Origin: an uncultured Clostridia bacterium
Lineage (GTDB): Bacteria > Bacillota > Clostridia > Oscillospirales > Oscillospiraceae
Length of the DNA stretch: 15,231 bases
Assembly (NCBI GenBank): GCA_946187475.1
Contig: CAMHRJ010000025.1
Coordinates: 1-15,231, forward strand
Direction of reading: 5' to 3'
Shown one piece after another: positions 1 to 5,904 of the stretch. The notes under the pieces are model-generated. The model did not search any database, was not told the origin of the DNA, and saw nothing but the letters and a program-made list of their open reading frames with translations. Each line of letters opens with the position of its first letter. Within the stretch, counting starts at the first letter, position 1. Position numbers and translations under genes: made by a program.

Positions 1-2
1 AA

Positions 3-36
3 TGAAAGTAGGCACTTTTTCAAGTGTCTACTTTCA
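3..36 (-). terminator. Strong hairpin downstream of gtrA, probable operon terminator
   Basis: Positions 3-17 pair with 22-36 in a 15-bp stem (one G-T wobble at 12/27) with a 4-nt loop. It lies 50 nt past the gtrA stop on the minus strand, so it is well placed to end the ccdA-tlpA-gtrA transcript. The tract that would follow the stem on that strand is cut off by the window edge, so a U-run cannot be confirmed. It may act in both directions. Confidence 0.6.
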
Positions 37-44
37 TCTTACCA

Positions 45-82
45 GGTGCACACCGCAAATGCGATGCGCCGGGTTCTTTTTT
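45..82 (+). terminator. Weak candidate terminator on the plus strand
   Basis: Positions 45-50 can pair with 65-70 (one wobble) and 54-56 with 61-63, followed by GGG and a T-rich tail whose T-run is 77-82. It could end a plus-strand transcript entering from outside the window. The stem is interrupted, so this is only a candidate. Confidence 0.25.
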
Positions 83-86
83 GGAT

Positions 87-512
87 TTATGCCTTCTGCT
101 CCCGCTGGGCGCGGGCGTTGGTGTCCACGTTTTTGCCGTAGACCACGAACCGCTGGAACAGGAACTCCGTCACGAAGTTGATGACCATGTTCATGAAGGT
201 CACCAGATACTCGTTCCAGCCCTGGACACCCGCCAGCTGGTGCTCCAGGATGGTACTCAGCGGCGTAAAGACCAGATAGTAGCAGAACACCAGTGTCATG
301 GCACGGCCGACATTGGCCGTGGATTTGAAGGTGTACTGCCGGTTGAGCGTGAAATTCCACAGAACGCTCAGCACCAGGGCCACCAGATAGCTGACCCAGT
401 AGGGCAGGTGCAAGAATTCGTTCATCAGGGCGAAGCTGCCCATCTGGATGACGCCCGCCGAGATGGAAAACAGCAGGAATTTCAGACTTCTCCAAAGTTC
501 TTTCTTATTCAT
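87..512 (-). CDS. GtrA-like small membrane protein
   Basis: A 141-residue, very hydrophobic protein with about four predicted membrane helices and the layout of the GtrA family. Seen: a short basic N-terminus (MNKKELWR), a helix around residues 10-30, an Asn-rich segment WNFTLNRQYTF around 52-62 that is typical of the family, and a final helix followed by a polar tail. GtrA proteins are thought to take part in flipping or handling polyprenyl-phosphate-linked sugars for cell-surface glycans. The ATG at 512 is preceded by GAGGAA at normal spacing. It is the last gene of the ccdA-tlpA-gtrA operon, 12 nt after the tlpA stop. Nothing in the sequence links it functionally to the redox pair, so the shared transcript may be incidental. 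Confidence 0.8.
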   Translation of the reverse strand: MNKKELWRSLKFLLFSISAGVIQMGSFALMNEFLHLPYWVSYLVALVLSVLWNFTLNRQYTFKSTANVGRAMTLVFCYYLVFTPLSTILEHQLAGVQGWNEYLVTFMNMVINFVTEFLFQRFVVYGKNVDTNARAQREQKA

Positions 513-524
513 CTCTTCACTTCC

Positions 525-1106
525 TCAATCGCTCAGCAGCGCGGCGATGATCGACTCCAGAGCCTGGGCCGAAAGGGCGCCGGTTTGACTCTGGAGCAGC
601 TTGCCGTCGGCTGTGATGGCGACGGTGACCGGGATGGAATAGATCGAATAGCCGGCGACCGCCTGCCCCATAGTATCAAAATACACGGGAAAAGTAAAGC
701 CCTCATTCTGAATGAAAGCCTGGGCAGCAGCCTTGGTCTCCTGAGCACCGTCGGCCAGGTCCACCATGAGAAACTGCACCCGATCGCCGTAGGTCTGATA
801 AGCGGTCTCGAAGTCCGGCAGCTCGCCCCTGCAGGGCGGGCACCAGCTGGCCCAGAAGTTCACGATCACGGGCTTTTCGCCCAGGAAATCCGAGAGCTTT
901 ACCAGGTTCCCATCGGCGTCCTCCATGGTGAAATCCGTGGCGTCGGGCAGATTCTCCGGGTTCACGGTCTGGGCAGGGCCCGAGGCCACGGGCGTGATGG
1001 TGGTGAGCGCGAAGCGGCTGGACAGGACGGAATAGAGCACCCCGGCAGCTGCCAGCACCACCAGCAGGATCAGAATCAGACGGACGATGGATTTCTCACT
1101 TTTCAT
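525..1106 (-). CDS. TlpA/ResA-like membrane-anchored thiol-disulfide oxidoreductase
   Basis: A 193-residue extracytoplasmic thioredoxin-fold protein. Residues 8-28 form an N-terminal membrane anchor, then a linker, then the thioredoxin domain from about residue 52. The active site is the WCPPC motif with Cys89 and Cys92, inside the typical NFWASWCPPCRGELP block, and the cis-Pro loop is SIPVT (Pro159). TlpA/ResA proteins reduce disulfides outside the membrane, for example in cytochrome c maturation or repair of exported proteins, using electrons from CcdA. The chosen ATG at 1106 has a GAGGAG site at 1111-1116; a start six codons upstream lacks one. The ribosome binding site touches the ccdA stop codon, so the two are probably translationally coupled. 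No c-type cytochrome gene is seen here, so the substrate is unknown. Confidence 0.9.
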   Translation of the reverse strand: MKSEKSIVRLILILLVVLAAAGVLYSVLSSRFALTTITPVASGPAQTVNPENLPDATDFTMEDADGNLVKLSDFLGEKPVIVNFWASWCPPCRGELPDFETAYQTYGDRVQFLMVDLADGAQETKAAAQAFIQNEGFTFPVYFDTMGQAVAGYSIYSIPVTVAITADGKLLQSQTGALSAQALESIIAALLSD

Positions 1107-1116
1107 AGGATTCTCC

Positions 1117-1773
1117 TCAAGCAAGCAGATTCAAAAGTCGGTCAAAGAGCCCCAGGGCCATCAGCAGTCCCACCGCGATCAGAAAGATTCCGCAGATGCG
1201 ATTTACCACGTCGTAGTGGGCCTTGATCTTCTGAAACAGCAGATCCAGATGGCTCATGATCAGGGCCGAGAGGACGAAGGGGATGCCCAGGCCCAGAGCA
1301 TACAGCAAAAGCAGCAAGGCGCCCTGAACCATGCTCCCGCTGGCGGTGGCCAGCGCCAGGGCCGAGCCCAGGAAGGCCCCGATGCAGGGCGTGAGATAGA
1401 TCGGGTACATTAGCCCGAACAGAAAGGCCGAGAACACGCCCGCCACCCGCACGCGGTTCTGGCCCTGACCCAGCTTCGGCAGGTGAAACAGGCCCAGGCA
1501 GCTGAGGCCGAAGCCGATCATGATGAGGCCGCAAACCAGGTTCACCGCCCGCTGGTGGGCGCGCAAAAGGCTTCCAAGGGCACTGAACAACAGGCCCAGC
1601 GCCAGAAAAGACACCGTGAAGCCCGCCACGAAGGCCAGCGTCCGGGCCAGGCCCGAGCCCTGTTCCCTGTCGGCGTTGCCGGCAAAATAGGTCAGATACA
1701 CCGGCAGCAGCGGCAGCATGCAGGGCGAAAGGAAGGAGAAAACGCCTTCCAGAAAGGTAATCAGATAGGTCAT
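1117..1773 (-). CDS. ccdA: CcdA/DsbD-type transmembrane electron carrier
   Basis: A 218-residue polytopic membrane protein with six predicted helices, the usual size of CcdA. It carries the two family cysteines in their normal settings: Cys18 in FSFLSPCMLPLLPVY near the start and Cys130 in YLTPCIGAFLG in the fourth helix. These form the disulfide that moves reducing equivalents from cytoplasmic thioredoxin to an extracytoplasmic partner. That partner is almost certainly the TlpA-like protein encoded 10 nt downstream. The ATG at 1773 follows GAGGAAA. A near-consensus promoter lies about 40 nt upstream and runs divergently from the cobalamin-controlled operon. The family call is firm; the exact symbol is by similarity of organisation. 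Confidence 0.9.
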   Translation of the reverse strand: MTYLITFLEGVFSFLSPCMLPLLPVYLTYFAGNADREQGSGLARTLAFVAGFTVSFLALGLLFSALGSLLRAHQRAVNLVCGLIMIGFGLSCLGLFHLPKLGQGQNRVRVAGVFSAFLFGLMYPIYLTPCIGAFLGSALALATASGSMVQGALLLLLYALGLGIPFVLSALIMSHLDLLFQKIKAHYDVVNRICGIFLIAVGLLMALGLFDRLLNLLA

Positions 1774-1811
1774 GGGATTTCCTCAAATTATGCATTTCAG
1801 ATGATGCTCTC

Positions 1812-1840
1812 ATTATACCGAAAGGCTGCGCTTTTATCAA
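1812..1840 (-). promoter_or_regulatory. Sigma-A promoter for ccdA-tlpA-gtrA
   Basis: On the minus strand a -35 TTGATA (1835-1840) and a perfect -10 TATAAT (1812-1817) are separated by 17 bp. Transcription would start near 1805, giving a leader of about 30 nt before the ccdA start at 1773. Confidence 0.8.
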
Positions 1841-1871
1841 TACTTCCCGGGCGGACCGGATTGGTTTTCTC

Positions 1872-1900
1872 TTGCCAGATGTCCGCCCCCATGTTATACT
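1872..1900 (+). promoter_or_regulatory. Sigma-A promoter with extended -10 for the cobalamin operon
   Basis: A -35 TTGCCA (1872-1877) and a -10 TATACT (1895-1900) are 17 bp apart, with an extended -10 TG at 1892-1893. The start would fall near 1907, about 12 nt before the riboswitch closing stem, so the whole aptamer is transcribed. It is divergent from the ccdA promoter; the two -35 elements are 31 bp apart. Confidence 0.8.
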
Positions 1901-1918
1901 GATAAAAACTCAATACGT

Positions 1919-2060
1919 CAGCTCCGCGCCGCACCAGCGGCAGAGGGGAATCGGGTGCAAGGCCCGGCGAGTCGGTCACTGTGAAGCCGCGAATTGCGGA
2001 TAAGTCAGAATGCCTCGGAGCTGTCGGCGCTTCTGCCGGAACCGGAAGCCGCGTTTGTTC
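1919..2060 (+). ncRNA. Cobalamin (B12) riboswitch aptamer
   Basis: The conserved core of the cobalamin riboswitch is readable in order. There is a GGGAATCGGGTGCAAGGCCCGG block at about 1945-1966, then GTCGGTCACTGTGAAGCC at 1971-1988, then AAGTCAGAATGCC at 2002-2014 (the B12-box side). An 8-bp closing stem pairs 1919-1926 with 2016-2023, and a small CCGC/GCGG hairpin sits at 1987-1999. A GCTTC/GAAGC hairpin at about 2029-2049 is placed where the pseudoknot-forming P13 arm is expected. Cobalamin binding normally turns off downstream uptake or synthesis genes. The terminator that follows supports transcriptional control. Confidence 0.92.
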
Positions 2061-2100
2061 GTCGGGGCAGCTTTGCTCCGGCGCATGTGTGCGTGTATGA

Positions 2101-2131
2101 CCTCCGGCCTCAAAACCGGAGGATTTTTGTT
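2101..2131 (+). terminator. Riboswitch expression-platform terminator
   Basis: A 7-bp perfect stem CCTCCGG (2101-2107) / CCGGAGG (2116-2122) with an 8-nt loop is followed by ATTTTTGTT. It lies between the cobalamin aptamer and the first gene's ribosome binding site, as expected for a cobalamin-induced terminator. A second CTCCGG copy at 2076-2081 could pair with 2116-2121 instead and act as antiterminator (inference). Confidence 0.85.
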
Positions 2132-2149
2132 ATTCAAGGAGGAACAGAC

Positions 2150-4312
2150 ATGAAGAAAAGAAGCCTCAGCATTCTGCTGGCGCTGGTGATGGTTCTGTCG
2201 CTGCTGCCCTTTGCGGCCAGTGCTGCCAAGAACGACACCGTCCGCGTCATCGCCCAGAATGAGACCTTCCTGGAGCCCAGCAAGGACGGCGGAAAGCCCG
2301 CCTGGACCGGCGTATTGTTCGACACCGAGGTCCAATGGACCAAGGGCATGACCATGGAATCCGCCCTGACCGCAGCTGCAAAGTCGGAAAAGGTAGAACT
2401 TGCCATCACAGACAGCAGCTACGGCGCCTTCCTCTCCGGCGTGGGCGGATTGTTGGGCAACGACTATCTCTACGTGGATGAAACGAAGCCCGAGGATGAC
2501 CCCTACCGCGCCACCATGGGCTCCTGGATGCTGACGCTGAACGACTGGTTCAGCGACGCCGGCATGAGCAGCACCGCTGTGGAGCCCGGCGACACCGTCT
2601 GCGCCCAGTATTCCACCGCCTACGGCGCTGACATCGGCGGCGACTGGGCCAGCACCGACGGCCGACTGAGCAGTCTCAGTTTCAGCGCCGGCGCGCTCTA
2701 CCCCAGCTTCGATCCCGACGTGACCGAGTATGACCTCTACGTCCCCGTGGACAGCGTCACCGTGACGCCCGTGGCCGTGAACAAGAACAACAAGGTCACC
2801 GTGCTGGCCACCGGCGCGGAGGAAGCGGCCCGCTGGGGCGCCCGGACCGTATCCGTTGCCAAAAATGACATCAGCGTCACCGTGGCAAACGGAGAGAAGT
2901 ACCAGATCAAGGTCATCCATAACGTGGGCGACCACGCCTGCACCGCCTTCACGGACCTGGCGGACAACTGGTCCCGGGCCGGCATTTGCTGGACCGTGGA
3001 AAACGGCATCATGAAGGGCACGGGCGAGAAGACCTTCGCGCCCGACGGCACCACCACCCGCGCCATGCTGGCCACCGTGCTCTATCGTCAGAGCGGTGAG
3101 GCCAAGACCGACAAGAGCGCCGGCTTCAAGGACGTGAAAAGCGGCGACTGGTTCGCCGAGGCGGTGAACTGGGCCGCTGCCAACAAGGTGGTTAACGGCT
3201 ATGAGGACAAGACCTTCCGTCCCAACCAGCCCGTGACCCGCGAGGAAGCCGCCGCCATGCTCTATCGCTACTGCGTGACGGAGGACGTGAAGCTCACTGA
3301 AACCCTGGAGGGCTTCCAGGACGCCAAGGACGTCCAGAGCTGGGCCAAGGACGCCTTCTGCTGGGCCGTCCAGACCGGCGTCATCAACGGCATGAGTGCC
3401 GACACCCTGGCCCCCAAAGGCACCGCCACCCGCGCCCAGCTGGCCGCCATTCTCTGGCGCACCTTCGGCATGAACGACGACATGCAGAAGGCGCTGGGCT
3501 ATCTGCTGACCCAGGTTCCGGCTCCGGACTGCGGCGCGGAGTGGATCGTCATGAACTTTGCCCGTTCTCAGGCCTGGACCACCCCGGGCTATGACGCCTA
3601 CTACAGCAAAGTGGCCGCCAAGGCCAAGGAGACCCAGGGCAAGATGGACGCCGCTTATTCCACCGACATCTCCCGCTATGTTCTGGCCGTCACCGCCCAG
3701 GGCTATGACGCTGCCGACGTGGGCGGCTATGACCTGACCGCCCTCCTGCAGGACACCCAGGCAGTCGTCAAGCAGGGCGTGAACGGCGCCATCTTCGCGC
3801 TGCTGGCTCTGGACAGCGGCAAGTATCCCTCCACTGTGCGGCAGGATTACATCAACGCCATCCTGAAAGCCCAGAAGGAGGACGGCGGCTTTACCTACAA
3901 CCCCAAAGACCCCTCCGACCCGGATTTGACCTCCATGGCCATTCAGGCCCTGGCGCCCTACATGCAGGCCCAGGAGCCCGTGGGCGCCGCCGTGGAGAAG
4001 GCGCTGGCCTGCCTCAGCAAGATGCAGCAGCCCAACGGCGGCTTCACCGCCTGGGGCGAAAGCTCCTGCGAGAGCACTGCTCAGGCCATCCTGGCCCTGA
4101 ACGCCGCGGGCGTGCCGCTGACCAGCGATGACTTCGTCAAGGACGGCCACTCTCTGCTGGACAACCTTATGAGCTTCCAGGCTGCCAACGGCGGCTTCCG
4201 CCATGTGCAGGACGGCGACGTCTCTGCCTACAGCAGCGAGCAGGCAGTCCGCGCGCTGGTGGACACCTACAACGCGGGCCACCTGGGCGTGAGCTACTAC
4301 GGAGTGCGTTAA
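2150..4312 (+). CDS. SLH-anchored transcobalamin/intrinsic-factor-like surface protein
   Basis: A 720-residue secreted protein, probably a cell-surface cobalamin scavenger. Order seen: signal peptide 1-25; a DUF4430/transcobalamin C-terminal-like beta domain 28-157, ending in CAQYSTAYGADIGG; a cadherin-like beta-sandwich about 172-258; three SLH motifs at about 264-310, 322-373 and 384-440, which would bind cell-wall polymer; then an alpha/alpha-toroid domain 443-720 with prenyltransferase/terpene-cyclase-type repeats marked by DGGF (578-581), NGGF (629-632) and NGGF (680-683). In animal intrinsic factor and transcobalamin, an alpha/alpha barrel and a beta domain of these types clamp cobalamin between them; here they flank the SLH anchor in reversed order. 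It is the first gene after the cobalamin riboswitch. The ATG at 2150 has AAGGAGG at 2136-2142; an in-frame ATG at 1994 lies inside the riboswitch. Cobalamin binding is inferred, not shown. Confidence 0.85.
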   Translation: MKKRSLSILLALVMVLSLLPFAASAAKNDTVRVIAQNETFLEPSKDGGKPAWTGVLFDTEVQWTKGMTMESALTAAAKSEKVELAITDSSYGAFLSGVGGLLGNDYLYVDETKPEDDPYRATMGSWMLTLNDWFSDAGMSSTAVEPGDTVCAQYSTAYGADIGGDWASTDGRLSSLSFSAGALYPSFDPDVTEYDLYVPVDSVTVTPVAVNKNNKVTVLATGAEEAARWGARTVSVAKNDISVTVANGEKYQIKVIHNVGDHACTAFTDLADNWSRAGICWTVENGIMKGTGEKTFAPDGTTTRAMLATVLYRQSGEAKTDKSAGFKDVKSGDWFAEAVNWAAANKVVNGYEDKTFRPNQPVTREEAAAMLYRYCVTEDVKLTETLEGFQDAKDVQSWAKDAFCWAVQTGVINGMSADTLAPKGTATRAQLAAILWRTFGMNDDMQKALGYLLTQVPAPDCGAEWIVMNFARSQAWTTPGYDAYYSKVAAKAKETQGKMDAAYSTDISRYVLAVTAQGYDAADVGGYDLTALLQDTQAVVKQGVNGAIFALLALDSGKYPSTVRQDYINAILKAQKEDGGFTYNPKDPSDPDLTSMAIQALAPYMQAQEPVGAAVEKALACLSKMQQPNGGFTAWGESSCESTAQAILALNAAGVPLTSDDFVKDGHSLLDNLMSFQAANGGFRHVQDGDVSAYSSEQAVRALVDTYNAGHLGVSYYGVR

Positions 4313-4315
4313 TCC

Positions 4316-5032
4316 ATGAAGCGGCGACAGATCCTCTGGCTGATCGTAGTTTTATGCCTGGCGCTGGTGGTGACCGTCGCGGCCATCACAACGCGAAACA
4401 GCGCAGCGGCTCCGGTCAGCGCAGAGCAGACCGCCGCGCCGACGTCCACCGTCCACCCCACACCGGAGGCTGCGGCCTCCGGTGTTTCGGACGAAAAGGA
4501 GACGCCGGCGCCGACTCCGACACCGACGCCCACACCCTCGCCCACGCCGGCGGCCCCTGTGCCGACTGCCACTCCGGCGCCGACTCCAACGGCAACACCA
4601 CAACCGACTCCGGCGCCGGCACCCACACCGACACCTCAGGCGGAGACCGTGACGCTCACCATTGTCTGTGACCGGGCACTGGAGAGCAGCGAATTGCCGG
4701 ACCCCGTGCGGGCGGTACTGCCGGGAAACGGTGTGATTCTCGCGGAGGTCACGGAGGAACTGGAGCCCGGCGACACGGTCTGGACCCTGCTGCAGCGGGT
4801 CTGCAAGGAGCAGGGCGTGGCACTGGAAGCCAGCTGGACCCCGGCCTATCAGACGGCCTACATCCAGGGCATCGGCCAGCTCTATGAATTTGACTGCGGA
4901 CAGGGCTCCGGCTGGGTCTACAGCGTGAACGGCACCGTCCCCGGCGTGGGATGCAGCGGCTGCACACTCTCCGCCGGAGACGCGGTCCGCTGGATGTACA
5001 CCTGTGATTACGGAAATGATGTAGGAGGTTGA
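4316..5032 (+). CDS. Membrane-tethered DUF4430 (transcobalamin-like beta domain) protein
   Basis: A 238-residue protein with an N-terminal membrane helix (about 7-25) and no clear lipobox, so probably an uncleaved anchor. A Pro/Thr/Ala-rich stalk spans about 62-108, and one DUF4430/transcobalamin-like beta domain about 112-233. The domain carries the family signature GSGWVYSVNG (197-206) and ends YTCDYGNDVGG, matching the end of the beta domain in the preceding protein. Four cysteines (194, 213, 216, 230) could form disulfides. It starts 3 nt after the upstream stop, with GGAG inside the upstream gene, so translation is coupled. Position between the surface protein and the ECF transporter suggests it hands cobalamin to the S component across the wall; this is inference. 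It has no alpha/alpha domain of its own. Confidence 0.82.
   Translation: MKRRQILWLIVVLCLALVVTVAAITTRNSAAAPVSAEQTAAPTSTVHPTPEAAASGVSDEKETPAPTPTPTPTPSPTPAAPVPTATPAPTPTATPQPTPAPAPTPTPQAETVTLTIVCDRALESSELPDPVRAVLPGNGVILAEVTEELEPGDTVWTLLQRVCKEQGVALEASWTPAYQTAYIQGIGQLYEFDCGQGSGWVYSVNGTVPGVGCSGCTLSAGDAVRWMYTCDYGNDVGG
4460..4485 (+). repeat. Perfect 11-bp inverted repeat inside a coding sequence
   Basis: Positions 4460-4470 pair exactly with 4475-4485 around a TGCG tetraloop, within the codons just before the Pro/Thr stalk of the DUF4430 protein. The RNA hairpin would be very stable and GC-rich. It is followed by TTTCGG, not a U-run, so it is not a standard terminator. It could slow ribosomes or protect an mRNA end. 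Confidence 0.6.
4499..4639 (+). repeat. Low-complexity Pro/Thr codon repeat
   Basis: An irregular repeat of CCG/ACN/CCN codons encodes the Pro-Thr stalk of the DUF4430 protein (residues 62-108). Units resembling ACTCCGGCGCCGACTCC recur with variation. Stalks of this kind hold a domain away from the membrane, and their length often varies between strains. Confidence 0.75.
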
Positions 5033-5034
5033 GT

Positions 5035-5904
5035 ATGAAGCAGCTGCACTGCGCCGTGAGCTTCGGCTTTTTTGCCGTGGTGCTCATCGTGACCATGCTG
5101 GTGCTGCACCCTGCCTACATCGCCATTTCCCTGCTGGGCGCCGCGGGCAGTCTCGCGGCGCTGACCGGATGGCACGGTCTGCGGCAGCGAATCCGATGGG
5201 TGCTGCCGCTGATGGTGCTGACGGTGTTTTTCAACGCCGCCTTCCAGCACCGGGGCGTCACGGCCCTGTGGTATCTTCCGAACGGCAACGCCGTCACGCT
5301 GGAGAGCACCGTCTTCGGCCTCTGCGCCGCGGGGATGCTGGCGGCGGCGGTGCTCTGGTGCGGATGCATGCACCAGGTGCTCACCTCGGACAAGCTCATG
5401 GCCCTCACCGGGCCGCTGCTGCCGTCGGTGTCGCTGCTGTTCAGCATGGCTCTGCGCATGGCGCCGCGGATTCTCCGTCGCCTGCGGGAGACCTATGACG
5501 TCCAAAAGGTGCTGGACACGGGCCGTGACCCGGTTTCCGTTTTGCGCCGGTGTATCCGGGCGCTGTCCGCCACGGTCTCCTGGATGCTGGAGCACGCCGT
5601 AGTCACCGCCGACAGCATGAAGGCCCGGGGCTACGGCGTCGGCAAGCGCACCCACTTTCACCGGGAGCGCTGGGGCGCCGACGAGACGGTGTTCAGCGCG
5701 GCGCTGCTCCTGCTCACGGCGCTGACCCTGGCGGGCATCTTCTCCGGCAGCGGGACGGAGGTTTTCTATCCCTCGCTGCAGTTTTCTCCACCCACGGCAA
5801 TGAATCTGGCGGCATGGTGCTGCTGGGCGCTGCTCTGCACCCTGCCCATGCTGCACATCGGAAAGGAGGCGCTGGCATGGCGTCGATCTGCATCGAGCAT
5901 CTGA
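5035..5904 (+). CDS. ecfT: ECF transporter transmembrane subunit EcfT
   Basis: A 289-residue integral membrane protein of the EcfT (CbiQ-like) family. Hydrophobic helices lie at about 7-45, 55-70, 93-112 and 125-145, with a C-terminal helix around 225-245. Between them is the long cytoplasmic segment with the coupling helices that dock on the ATPases, including the family Ala-Arg-Gly motif in DSMKARGYGVGKR (ARG at 197-199). EcfT transmits ATP-driven movement to the toppling S component. The ATG at 5035 is chosen because AGGAGG sits at 5023-5028; a TTG two codons upstream touches that site. It nearly abuts the DUF4430 gene and overlaps the ATPase gene by 28 nt, so it belongs to the same cobalamin-controlled operon. 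Confidence 0.9.
   Translation: MKQLHCAVSFGFFAVVLIVTMLVLHPAYIAISLLGAAGSLAALTGWHGLRQRIRWVLPLMVLTVFFNAAFQHRGVTALWYLPNGNAVTLESTVFGLCAAGMLAAAVLWCGCMHQVLTSDKLMALTGPLLPSVSLLFSMALRMAPRILRRLRETYDVQKVLDTGRDPVSVLRRCIRALSATVSWMLEHAVVTADSMKARGYGVGKRTHFHRERWGADETVFSAALLLLTALTLAGIFSGSGTEVFYPSLQFSPPTAMNLAAWCCWALLCTLPMLHIGKEALAWRRSASSI

Noticed and set aside
24..1226. A 400-codon open frame on the plus strand
   Set aside because: It lies antisense to gtrA, tlpA and ccdA, which are each recognisable by family motifs; the plus-strand translation is His/Gly/Gln-rich noise.
1994..2149. An upstream in-frame start that would add 52 residues to the surface protein
   Set aside because: The extra codons lie inside the cobalamin riboswitch and terminator, and the signal peptide only makes sense from the ATG at 2150 with AAGGAGG ahead of it.
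1976..4282. A 768-codon open frame on the minus strand
   Set aside because: It is antisense to the SLH/transcobalamin-like gene, has a Gly/Ala/Val/His-rich low-complexity composition without recognisable domains, and runs through the riboswitch terminator. It is a by-product of GC-rich codon bias.
5550..5876. An in-frame extension of the ATPase by 109 residues
   Set aside because: The extension overlaps ecfT and is Arg/Gly/His-rich noise; the ATPase domain starts directly after the ATG at 5877, which has GGAGG upstream.
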